Shown here one piece after another: positions 23,001-28,548 of a stretch of DNA of 64,000 bases (position 1 is its first letter; every line of letters begins with the position of its first letter). Location of the stretch: NCBI GenBank assembly GCA_944472135.2, contig OX235267.1:33945312-34009311 (forward strand), given 5' to 3'. Both the position numbers and the translations under genes were made by a program. The stretch comes from Trichobilharzia regenti. Its lineage: Eukaryota; Platyhelminthes; Trematoda; Strigeidida; Schistosomatidae. The notes under the pieces are model-generated. The model worked only from the letters and a program-made list of their open reading frames with translations, had not been told where the DNA came from and did not search any database.

Positions 23001-25865
23001 AATGAAGAAAAAATGGTTAGTTTTGACATTGTCAGTTTATACACACGTATACCAATAAATATGGCTATAGAGGCGGTCAGAAACGAACTCATTTCTGACC
23101 AAGAACTCGAACTTAGGACAAAAGTGCCAATTGAGGACATAATGCTGGGAGTACAGCTTTGCCTGACTTCTACAGTATTTAAATTCCAAGGGAAAATATA
23201 CAAACAAACTGAGGGAGTTGCCATGGGATCACCAATATCCCCAGTGGTAGCAGATATATTCATGGATAGGTGGGAAAAGATAGCGATTGAAACGTTCACC
23301 CCCACCCCAAAAGTATGGTGGAGGTATGTAGATGACACATTCACTGTACTTAGAACACAAGATATAGATAGATTTTTCGAGCACATCAACTCGAAGGTAG
23401 AGGCAATTCAATTCACTTATGAATTGGAAAGTCAGGAAGGGGAACTTCCAATGTTAGATTGCAACGTTAAAAGGAAAGAAGATGGGAAGCTAAACACTAG
23501 TGTTTACAGAAAACCCACACATTCAAACAGATATTTGGATTTCCGATCATCCCATCCTATGTCAGTAAAAATAGGATTAGTGAAATGTTTAAATGACAGA
23601 GCACAAAAACTAAGTAGTACCAAGGAAAATCTAAGACAGGAAGTGACACACATAAAAGAAGCCTTGAAACTTAATAATTACCCGGATAAATTAGTCAAGA
23701 AATATGTAAGTAAATGTAAAAATAAAATAAATAATGATAACAGAGATAGTGATAATAATAATAATGATAACAATAATAATAATAACAATAATAATAATGG
23801 TAATAATAATAGTAATAATAATAATAATATTAATAACGACACCAACAATAAGGAATGTAAATCATCAACAATAATTCCATACAAAGAAGGAACCTCGGAA
23901 GCCTTACGCAGAATTCTTAACAAGGCAGGAATAAAAGTGGCATTCAAACCCACAAACTCAATTAGAAACAAGCTTTGTCGGTTAAAGGATCCTGTAGAGC
24001 CATTAAAACAAAACAATTTAGTTTATCTAATACCCTGCAATGATTGTGAGGTCAAATACATAGGTCAAACTAGTAGAACAGGGGCAGTCAGACTAGCCGA
24101 ACATAAAAACCTAGCTAAATCTAGATTGGTTGACCCGAATAAGATAAGAAATCTAGAGAGTAGTTCAGCTATAGCACTACATGCAGTTACACACAACCAT
24201 ACAATAGGATGGGATAGGATGACAGTTTTAAAATCTAATGTCACAGGGTATAGGGAGAGATTGATAACAGAAGCTTTGTTTATCGAATCAACTGCAAATA
24301 CATGTAATAGGAATGATTCAACACCTGTCCCAGATATATGGAAAATTCTACTGCCCATACAACAAATAGGAGAAGACAGAGAAAACTATAAAAATCAAAT
24401 CTCGAAGTCGTGTGACAAAAATTGATATGATTATGAACAATAAATTGTGTTCGAAACGTCATCCAGTATACAATACTGTTTCACTGTGTGATACATTTAA
24501 TAATCAAACTAATATGGAATTACTTAATACCACAGTGCCCAAGTTTTACACATATACTAGTCATATGATTGCAAACTGTATGTCAGAAGTATCTTATCTC
24601 AGTTCCTTTTATTTATTAAACATAGTACAATAGACTGTACCAAAAGACAGAAATAAATTGTCCGTTTCATGAATAAACGCTGATAGTTATTTACATGTTC
24701 ACGGATCGATATCAATTAGAGAACTATTGAAAACCAGCATTGGAGTACTGGACAGCTGTTCCACCTTAGTTTGGGAATCATCGGCAGTACGTACCCGCCC
24801 CAGCGGGGTTCGAAACCAGGACCTTCCTGTTACAAGGTAAGCTAGCTCGTATACCATTGAGCCACTGGGACCCGATTCACTGGCCAGCCCATGAATTCTA
24901 ACTTCTACCAATTCTTGACTTAGCGCGACCCCAACATATGTAGTTGGTGGGAAATTCATCCTCACAACTGACTGGACGGAGCTCACTAGTCACGGCTTCT
25001 CACTAGAACTCCAGGAAACTCCTTCCTGTAGCAAGTTATAAGAAGTTAGAATTAATGGGCTGGCCATCGAATGGGGTCCCAGTGGCTCAATGGTATACCA
25101 GCTAGCTTGTCTTGTAACCGGAATGTCCTGTGTTCAAACCCCGCTGGGGCGGGTACGTACTGCCGATGATTCCCAAACTAGGATAAAACAGCCGTCTAGT
25201 ACTCCTGTGCTGGTTTTCAATGGTTCTCTAACTGGTATTAATCCGTCATCAACTCGTAAAATAAAACTAATCCTTACAAACCAACTATAGAAAAAAGTTA
25301 ATTACATCATATATCACTTACTCTTTTTCCAGCAACTCTCGTAAATGAATTGCATTATTTTGTTTTAATGCAGTATGTAAATCATGTCCAGTTACAGGTA
25401 GTTCTAATCGTTAGAAATAAAAGAGATGTATATGATCAAAATGAAATTGCAATAATTTACTCTGCGTTTGTACTTGTACTGTATCACTCCAATTTTCATA
25501 TTGTTTTAAATTTTTAAAACGTATTTTAAAACAATACGATGTTTCTGGATCTAAATTTTTACAGATACACTGATGATCATAACCACTAAAAGAATGGCAT
25601 AAAATAAGAAACAAGAAGTTTTGAGTTCATCTAAAAAACGGGGTAAAAGTTACATATATGCATTTTCCCATTCATCGGATAAATCCTTTTTTAAAATGAC
25701 TTCAGCTAATGGATTCAATTTCTTTGATTGTTGTTTCATTTTTTCATGAATTCTGTTCAATTCTTCCTCCCAGTCAAGTTCTACACTCATATAGGTTACT
25801 TCAGTGATATTTGGTGGAGAAGGTTTTCCTGAACTTTTATCCTCTATAGGCTTCCGATTATTCAT
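11061..25865 (-). CDS. FANK1: FANK1-like protein (FN3 plus ankyrin repeats), 5' five exons, partial
   Basis: Five exons splice in phase: 25865-25654, 25585-25461, 25403-25322, 14048-13974 and 11148-11061. All have GT donors and AG acceptors, and together they give 194 codons. Residues about 14-112 form a fibronectin III domain (KPSPPNITEVTYMSVELDWE, then GYDHQCICKNLDPETSYCFK). LPVTGHDLHTAL and LRELLEKE follow, then two ankyrin repeats (APDNLGFTPLMYCAQ and TSTGKTALMFASF). This order matches the vertebrate FANK1 architecture; that family is linked to ciliated and germ cells. Family members are about 345 residues, so roughly 150 residues of ankyrin repeats are missing. No sixth exon was found down to position 1, and it probably lies off the left edge. 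Introns 1 and 2 are 68 and 57 bp, intron 3 is 11,273 bp and intron 4 is 2,825 bp. Intron 3 hosts the inverted PLE insertion. The gene name rests on domain order and visible similarity. Confidence 0.82.
11503..11568 (+). CDS. Candidate first exon encoding a signal peptide
   Basis: An ATG at 11503 begins a 22-codon frame, MRHFSIILILLIFLLSSC followed by GGQK. It has a strongly hydrophobic core and a likely cleavage site after the Ser/Cys/Gly stretch. A splice donor (AAAAA|gtatca) follows immediately at 11569. A TATAAAT lies at about 11399-11405, a plausible distance for a short 5' UTR. The exon length of 66 nt and phase 0 are identical to the candidate at 2677. It is antisense to the FANK1-like gene, within intron 4 (11149-13973). 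No later exons were identified, so the call is tentative. Confidence 0.33.
12560..12800 (-). mobile_element. tRNA-headed SINE with decayed hammerhead core
   Basis: On the minus strand it reads GGGTCCCAGTGGCTTAATGG (A box), a degenerate B-box region (GGGTGCAAACTC), then GTGATGAAGAGTTCC and AACGAAACAGCTGTCCAGT. The last two segments align with a hammerhead core (CUGAUGA, stem II, GAAA, cleavage triplet GUC). The first conserved segment carries changes, so catalysis is unlikely. It ends in GAAATCCTGCAACA. It belongs to the same family as the copies at 16190, 24700 and 52960. Confidence 0.7.
13060..13175 (-). mobile_element. tRNA-like SINE head
   Basis: The minus strand shows CTGGCTTAATCATT (A-box-like) and GTTCGAGTCCC (B box) about 40 nt apart. 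These are typical internal Pol III promoter elements of a tRNA-derived SINE. The body downstream was not delimited. Confidence 0.5.
13648..13885 (+). mobile_element. tRNA-derived SINE with LINE-like 3' tail
   Basis: The head contains TTGGTGGCTTAGAAG and the B box GGGTTCGACTCCC. The body reads TTTTACCTCGCTAAGCCGG and later GGGCATGGGACTAGC. The end is TTGAAGCCCTATGTTCC, then GGGGAAGTAAAGGAATAAAA. The final 35-40 bp match the terminal segment of the RTE-type LINE copies at 7165 and 61986. The SINE may therefore be mobilised by that LINE; this is inference from the shared tail. Confidence 0.75.
13900..13973. other. FANK1-like intron 4 edge
   Basis: A short intronic stretch before the exon at 13974-14048. 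The donor on the minus strand is GA|gtaagt, at 13973 and below. Confidence 0.6.
14155..14330 (-). mobile_element. Degenerate hammerhead-type SINE fragment
   Basis: It begins with the SINE 3' segment (GAGTTGACATCAGTTAGAG on the plus strand), then GACAGTTGTTTCATCC. This corresponds to the GGACGAAACAGCTGTC core of better copies. The tRNA-like head is heavily decayed. Confidence 0.5.
14341..14515 (+). mobile_element. tRNA-derived SINE with LINE-like 3' tail
   Basis: The tRNA-like head at about 14344-14417 has a perfect T-arm hairpin (CCGGGG/CCCCGG around TTCGAT), an A box GTGGTATAGCGG and near-pairing 7-bp ends. A short body (TTTACCTCGCTGAGCC) is followed by the tail GCTTGAAGCCCTATGTTCC, then an A-rich end. 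It is a shorter body variant of the SINE at 13648. Confidence 0.78.
14845..15060 (-). pseudogene. AGC (PKC-type) protein kinase catalytic-loop relic
   Basis: The minus-strand frame reads YLHYFSIIYKDLKCNNVLLN, then GHVKLYNFGLSKDGV and TANTFCETV. This aligns with the PKC/AGC kinase catalytic loop (YRDLKxDNVLLD), the DFG loop (here NFG) and the activation-loop TNTFCGT. The Asp of DFG has become Asn and the activation-loop Gly has become Glu. The frame then stops without the APE motif. No splice-compatible neighbour exons were found. It lies on the same strand as the FANK1-like gene, inside intron 3, so it is most likely a transposed or processed fragment that has decayed. Confidence 0.65.
15061..16189. 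other. Intronic sequence, no recognised gene
   Basis: Part of FANK1-like intron 3. Open stretches of about 65-70 codons occur at 15342-15551 (minus) and 15776-15976 (plus), but they have no recognisable motif or splice context and are treated as chance. Confidence 0.45.
16190..16505 (+). mobile_element. Hammerhead-type SINE with an inverted partial copy in front
   Basis: 16190-16240 is an inverted piece of the SINE 3' end. The plus copy then runs from about 16300. It has A box TGGCTTAGTGG (16331-16341), B box GGTTTGAACCC (16378-16388) and the hammerhead-like block at 16396-16450. Within this block TTGAAGAG, CTAGGACGAAAC and GGCTGTC match the hammerhead core with one clear change in the CUGANGA box (first C to T). 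This is the best-preserved core in the window, but its stem I pairing is poor. It ends GATGAAATCCTGTAATC. Confidence 0.75.
16506..17188. repeat. Spacer with an (AC)n microsatellite
   Basis: An AC dinucleotide run lies at about 17035-17050. Nothing else was identified in this part of FANK1-like intron 3. Confidence 0.6.
17189..18306 (+). mobile_element. Old PLE copy with inverted 3'-end head
   Basis: 17189-17262 matches, on the minus strand, the terminal repeat of the young PLE at 19244 (CCATAT..ACACAGTGAAACAG..GACGTTTCGAA). From about 17266 the plus strand encodes the 5'-truncated C-terminal part. It includes RLNNYPDKLNRKYVGKCKSK, an Asn-rich linker, and LPYKEETPKTLRRILKNAGI, then a decayed GIY-YIG region and the terminal repeat again at about 18150-18306. 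Frameshifts and stops are present. The layout, with 3' ends outward on both sides, is the same as in the young insertion. No target duplication is evident. The 3' part plus flank is also present at 54834-55886. Confidence 0.75.
18307..18520 (+). repeat. Flank shared with 55666-55886
   Basis: About 215 bp downstream of the old PLE are closely similar to the sequence downstream of the PLE copy at 54834 (for example TTTAAGTGTCCA and GATCTCATCAAG, and AAGCTTGTGCATA). Either the repeat unit is longer than the PLE or a segment was duplicated. Confidence 0.7.
18521..18885 (+). mobile_element. PLE 3'-end fragment
   Basis: It starts abruptly at AAAATGACAGTTTTAAC inside the shared flank. It then reads the C-terminal RLITEA..IESS, DSTPVQLDI and the terminal repeat (GTGTTCGAAACATTG, GTTTCACTGTATGATA). 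It ends near AAGTTTTGCACAATAT. It is a second, separate 3'-end insertion of the young PLE's family. Confidence 0.65.
18886..19229. other. Intronic spacer, no recognised gene
   Basis: Nothing was identified between the old PLE pieces and the young composite insertion. Confidence 0.5.
19230..19243. repeat. Target-site duplication, left copy
   Basis: CTAGTCATATGATT is repeated exactly at 24557-24570. The two copies bracket the whole inverted PLE pair, so the pair entered as one insertion. Confidence 0.9.
19336..22065 (-). CDS. PLE polyprotein: reverse transcriptase plus GIY-YIG endonuclease, intact
   Basis: The open frame has 909 codons and no internal stop. The frame opens with GTG, so a eukaryotic start is more likely the ATG at codon 6 (22050) or codon 35 (21963). 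The first 35 codons and the last codons come from the pseudo-LTRs. An N-terminal region with coiled-coil-like charge precedes the RT. RT signatures in order are RMYGVVKIHKSGYPIRPIVD, FDIVSLYTRIP (motif A), GVAMGSPISPVVAD (motif B) and WWRYVDDTF (motif C, YVDD at about 544-547). An Asn-rich linker encoded by an AAT/AAC microsatellite follows, then the GIY-YIG domain (LVYLIPCNDCEVKYIGQTSR, about 776-795, with RERLITEA downstream). PLE enzymes prime reverse transcription at the target and cut DNA with the GIY-YIG nuclease. All visible catalytic residues are present, so activity is possible. Confidence 0.93.
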   Translation of the reverse strand: MTKIDMIMNNKLCSKRHPVYNTVSLCDTFNNQTNMELLNTTVPKFYTYINMTYGLPVRRLINKLTRLSQTEARYENHRIFNIRCLKNEIIPKYLRLRAPVPTDRVRSRIESLQKLCLKEEIHRIVKKLQHIRCEIEQLKQKLKEIVTNVDYDRITQSSNNAKSATFKKSKNSQIKKFNKLLEEKSSSQNNEVNNPKSTAIDKSKWVINLSSHILSPMEISVLEKGLNFNVAVDKLKPEDVIPKIEIALSGIDKTTAEEVRAQCALTLKRQKCGKPNLTKQETKALKHLKNNKDIVITKSDKGNATVVLDKSDYLDKVNTHIQTGPYEEINKSIDTVMNKVKKSTADLIRRMKPFLGESKWFNLMPKTNNPSRMYGVVKIHKSGYPIRPIVDFRNSPTYELSKYLAMVLNPLKIHSKSRLTNSYELKHRLDNLKLDNEEKMVSFDIVSLYTRIPINMAIEAVRNELISDQELELRTKVPIEDIMLGVQLCLTSTVFKFQGKIYKQTEGVAMGSPISPVVADIFMDRWEKIAIETFTPTPKVWWRYVDDTFTVLRTQDIDRFFEHINSKVEAIQFTYELESQEGELPMLDCNVKRKEDGKLNTSVYRKPTHSNRYLDFRSSHPMSVKIGLVKCLNDRAQKLSSTKENLRQEVTHIKEALKLNNYPDKLVKKYVSKCKNKINNDNRDSDNNNNDNNNNNNNNNNGNNNSNNNNNINNDTNNKECKSSTIIPYKEGTSEALRRILNKAGIKVAFKPTNSIRNKLCRLKDPVEPLKQNNLVYLIPCNDCEVKYIGQTSRTGAVRLAEHKNLAKSRLVDPNKIRNLESSSAIALHAVTHNHTIGWDRMTVLKSNVTGYRERLITEALFIESTANTCNRNDSTPVPDIWKILLPIQQIGEDRENYKNQISKSCDKN
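21960..22176 (-). repeat. PLE pseudo-LTR, 5' copy at the composite centre
   Basis: It matches 19244-19460 over 217 bp and stops at TTACATG, where the right-hand element begins with ATGCAAAATC. The same repeat appears inverted at the right end of the composite (24340-24515). Confidence 0.9.
22119..24425 (+). CDS. PLE polyprotein, N-terminally truncated copy fused to antisense pseudo-LTR
   Basis: The open frame has 768 codons from ATG at 22119. The first 19 or so residues (MGSRIFHISGTGVESFLLH) are antisense pseudo-LTR joined in frame by chance. From AKSATFKK onward it repeats codons from about 161 to the end of the left-hand polyprotein. Only two amino-acid differences were seen (Ala to Val in the KKSTADLIRR segment, Pro to Ser in the TNNPSRMYG segment). 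RT motifs A, B and C (YVDD at about 403-406) and the GIY-YIG domain are intact. The N-terminal region before the RT is lost, so function is doubtful, although the RT and nuclease could in principle be made. Confidence 0.9.
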   Translation: MGSRIFHISGTGVESFLLHAKSATFKKSKNSQIKKFNKLLEEKSSSQNNEVNNPKSTAIDKSKWVINLSSHILSPMEISVLEKGLNFNVAVDKLKPEDVIPKIEIALSGIDKTTAEEVRAQCALTLKRQKCGKPNLTKQETKALKHLKNNKDIVITKSDKGNATVVLDKSDYLDKVNTHIQTGPYEEINKSIDTVMNKVKKSTVDLIRRMKPFLGESKWFNLMPKTNNSSRMYGVVKIHKSGYPIRPIVDFRNSPTYELSKYLAMVLNPLKIHSKSRLTNSYELKHRLDNLKLDNEEKMVSFDIVSLYTRIPINMAIEAVRNELISDQELELRTKVPIEDIMLGVQLCLTSTVFKFQGKIYKQTEGVAMGSPISPVVADIFMDRWEKIAIETFTPTPKVWWRYVDDTFTVLRTQDIDRFFEHINSKVEAIQFTYELESQEGELPMLDCNVKRKEDGKLNTSVYRKPTHSNRYLDFRSSHPMSVKIGLVKCLNDRAQKLSSTKENLRQEVTHIKEALKLNNYPDKLVKKYVSKCKNKINNDNRDSDNNNNDNNNNNNNNNNGNNNSNNNNNINNDTNNKECKSSTIIPYKEGTSEALRRILNKAGIKVAFKPTNSIRNKLCRLKDPVEPLKQNNLVYLIPCNDCEVKYIGQTSRTGAVRLAEHKNLAKSRLVDPNKIRNLESSSAIALHAVTHNHTIGWDRMTVLKSNVTGYRERLITEALFIESTANTCNRNDSTPVPDIWKILLPIQQIGEDRENYKNQISKSCDKN
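22177..24556 (+). mobile_element. 5'-truncated Penelope-like element, right half of inverted composite
   Basis: It is a nearly perfect inverted copy of the sequence 21585 down to 19244. It then extends about 40 bp further at its 3' end (ATTACTTAATACCACAGTGC through ACACATATA). That extension is absent from the left outer end. Its 3' terminus faces outward and touches the right target duplication. Only two nucleotide differences from the left copy were identified by eye over about 2.3 kb, so both halves are recent and probably come from one source. Confidence 0.92.
24557..24570. repeat. Target-site duplication, right copy
   Basis: CTAGTCATATGATT is identical to 19230-19243. Confidence 0.9.
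24700..25260. mobile_element. Head-to-head pair of hammerhead-type SINEs
   Basis: A minus copy (about 24704-24990) and a plus copy (about 25040-25260) face away from each other. The plus copy has A box TGGCTCAATGG (25083-25093), B box GTTCAAACC (25132-25140) and a hammerhead-like block at 25153-25204. There, stem I pairs GTACT (25157-25161) with AGTAC (25198-25202). CCGATGA replaces CUGAUGA, and AAAA replaces GAAA. The minus copy carries the same parts plus a longer 5' extension. Two key core positions are mutated, so self-cleavage is unlikely. The pair lies just downstream of the FANK1-like exon 3, in intron 3. Confidence 0.78.
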
Positions 25866-26097
25866 ATCGACAGTTCAATCGGGGAAGAACTGACACACGT
25901 CTTTCCAAACAAAAAAAAAACAGAAATACTGATGAAGTGTTTGTCAAACATTAGTGTGAATACTAAGATTATCAATATCTATTCCGTCTAAATAGCCATT
26001 AGCACTTGTTTATTTATATTGATGGACCAACATATTAAAAATAATAACATCTAAATGAGATAATTGAGAATACTCAGATTTAATTTAATCACTTCAA
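25866..26097. other. Upstream region of the FANK1-like gene
   Basis: It contains the likely 5' UTR and promoter of the minus-strand FANK1-like gene. No clear TATA box was identified. A run of A residues lies at about 25910-25921. Confidence 0.4.
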
Positions 26098-26300
26098 TTT
26101 CACATTTTCCCGCCTATTGATTGGACCAAAGTGCTCGGTCTCAGGTTGACACTTTGGGCACTGGGTTCGAGTCTCGGCGGGATCACCGTCACTCACTGTG
26201 GAATGCAGGCACATCCAGATGGTGAGCCCCAAATAGGACGAAATGCGCATCCTAGATTCCACTGCCAGTCACCATCCACTAAGTAACTCAGATTTAGTGT
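26098..26300 (+). mobile_element. Smα-like SINE with degenerate hammerhead
   Basis: The tRNA-like head has B box GGGTTCGAGTCTC (26163-26175). The hammerhead-like block at 26213-26260 has stem I ATCCAG/CTAGAT, ATGGTGA in place of CUGAUGA, stem II around CCAAATAGG, GAAA, and an ATC cleavage triplet. The order and spacing match the schistosome Smα family, whose RNAs carry hammerhead ribozymes. Two substitutions in the CUGAUGA box probably inactivate it. Confidence 0.75.
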
Positions 26301-26309
26301 TATACAGGG

Positions 26310-26410
26310 ATTTTCAACCAAGAATCGGCGAGAACTAGGGGGCACTGGACAGCTGTTTCGTCATGACTTGGCAATCCTCAACGGCTTACACATAAATTTC
26401 CACCAGGAAT
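26310..26410 (-). mobile_element. Hammerhead-type SINE fragment
   Basis: On the minus strand CCGTTGAGGATTGCC, then ATGACGAAACAGCTGTCCAG align with the decayed hammerhead block of the SINEs at 12560 and 16190. It directly follows the Smα-like copy in opposite orientation. Confidence 0.5.
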
Positions 26411-26652
26411 TCAACGTAGTAGTAGATTTTTTGTTTCCTACAAGGTGAATATTTGAAATCTTAGTTAATCATATGTTTCATGTGAACGCCTACTTAAATT
26501 AGCTTCTTCTGAAGAATAAAATAATCAATCAAAGGTTTAGTTTGAAAAATCTCAATCAATTTGCATTAAAAACGATTTCAGAAGACTGTCTGAAATGAAA
26601 GTGATTATAAAGGGTTGAAATTAAAATACTCCAAATGTTAAGTCAGTAGTAG

Positions 26653-26968
26653 TGTAACAACAGAAGACAAGAGCCAGCCAAACAGAACGTTTATTAAGGA
26701 AATCAACACATATTTATAGATTTTCATGTACATTTTATATAGATTATTGTTAATAGACAAACATAGTCTTGGGATTAGTTGTTTCTCACTGAAAGTTAAC
26801 CTTACATCTCTTTGTGGCTGTTTCTTGAATGTCAGATCATCTATATGTTAACTGTCTCCGCCTACGCAAAGACTTTGTTCTCATTTTTCTCACAACCAAT
26901 ATTAAGGAGATAAACATTGACGCAAATTACTGTCCACCAACTTTGCCTAGCAGCCAGCTCTCATCACA
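26653..26968 (-). mobile_element. Solo LTR-like repeat
   Basis: The 316-bp sequence starts TGTAACAACAGAAGAC and ends CTCTCATCACA, so it has TG..CA ends. Read on the minus strand, an AATAAA lies near its 3' end (plus-strand TTTATTAAGG at about 26690), as expected of an LTR. Two further copies are split by other insertions, at 52878-53649 and 58706-60611. Flanking duplications are not convincing (gtag/gtat). No internal region is attached. Confidence 0.6.
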
Positions 26969-28324
26969 GTATAGAGAGTAAATTAGAGAGTTTAAAATGT
27001 AGACACCCCGATTCCTAACTTGACTCACCACTAGTTTGTATTCAATGGGATATACAAATCAAGGGGAGTGAATACTATAAATGACATATTTATTAGCAAA
27101 CGTAAATAATCACTCATGATATAACTCTTCCTCTTGTAAGTTGTGGCTCTACTTTCAAATGCTGTAGTAGTAATAGTAGTTATTCGGTATGGAATAAAAG
27201 TTAGTGACTTCACAGCTTAGCTACCTTATTAACTCACATGCACTTTATCGGAATCACATTAGACGCGTAAAGTCTCCTTTCTTTTAAGTTATCGTGTATA
27301 TTTCTGTCAGCTGTAAACAGAATACATGTGCCCAATCAGAAAAAAGCATCTTAGTTAGTGCCTAATTAAGGCAATATATACAATGTACGTAGATGGGATA
27401 ATTTGGCAATCACTGAGTCAGTATACTGTTTATAGATAAACGTCTGAGTAAAGCGATAACGATTGGTGGTGAAGACGAGAATTGATTCGTTTAATTTTGT
27501 CACTATTATTATCGATTACTAAAAGTCTGAATAATGAAAGTACATAGCTTTATTATAATATTAATATGCTTTAATTTTTTTGGAAAAACAAAATGCTGGA
27601 CGACTGTCAATAACAATCATTGTGTATAAATGAATCACAATATTAAGCTAGCAAAGTTATCAGTTTCTTGTTTTTGCTTCGCTCAAATTCACTTAAGAGA
27701 AATTCGTGTATGAAAAGAGAAGTATATTTGACTATTTCAATCACAATATTATACTATCCATATTAAAGACTTTGCAAAAATATTCTCATGCTCACAGTTT
27801 TTATTATTCAAGAATCGAAGGAGTAAATGACATATTTTTTCTGATCAGAAGTGATTGTAATACGCGGATAGTTTCAGTTCATAAACCTTTAATCATCAAA
27901 TATACACCGCACTTATTTCAGCCTACGTTATATATCGCAACAATTCCTCATAAATAAATGAAATTCAGATGCAGTGCTGAATCACTTATAGAAATCTTAT
28001 CAGTATTGCCTGGTTTTTAATAAAAATATAATCCCGTGATTTAGTCTGAATTATTTACCAGGCAAATAATTGTCTTATTAGGTACAGAATGATTTTAAAG
28101 TACTGCCAAACAGTGGTGTATGTTAGGTATATTTAGAACCATTTAAGTGAAAAATAGGGATATCCAACCCTACAGTATATCACTGTGAACAAGTCATTTA
28201 GCTATTCGGTCAAACACTTAATTTTTTCAATTTCTAATTTTTTTAAGGATTCGTTTGCCTGAATACCGGCATTCGATGAATGATGAGTACCCTTAAACAT
28301 CTGTAATTTATTATTTTATTTGTT
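26969..28324. other. No recognised gene; one weak signal-peptide-like frame
   Basis: An ATG at 27534 opens 31 codons (MKVHSFIIILICFNFFGKTK..) that look like a signal peptide, but no good donor or promoter is evident. Other open stretches (27031-27213 minus, 27706-27957 plus) lack motifs. Confidence 0.4.
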
Positions 28325-28548
28325 TTTATTTTTTTCCTTCACGTTTCCTAGTGGAACATCGGGCCTAAAGCTAGTGGCTTGAAGTTTCTGTAGCAGTGTT
28401 TAATTTGACAGGATGGGTTGCTAGTCTCATGCCCAACCTTTCCTGTTTACCAACATTATTTCTGGCTTAGTGAGGTAAAGAAGTGCGTCGGCCCGGACCA
28501 TGTGCATGGTCGGCGAGCGTCCTAACCGCTATGCCACCGACGCACAAA
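28325..28548 (-). mobile_element. tRNA-derived SINE with LINE-like 3' tail
   Basis: The minus-strand copy of the family at 13648 has its head at the high-coordinate end (GTGCGTCGGTGGCATAGCGG) and a body with ACCTCACTAAGCCAG. The tail reads CTAGTGGAACATCGGGCC on the plus strand, equivalent to GGCCCGATGTTCCACTAG, followed by an A-rich end. The 14-bp CATGCACATGG-type loop of the head is intact, but the B box is missing or shortened. Confidence 0.72.

Noticed and set aside
27534..27629. A third signal-peptide first exon
   Set aside because: The hydrophobic start is plausible, but no clear splice donor, TATA box or matching 66-nt length was found.
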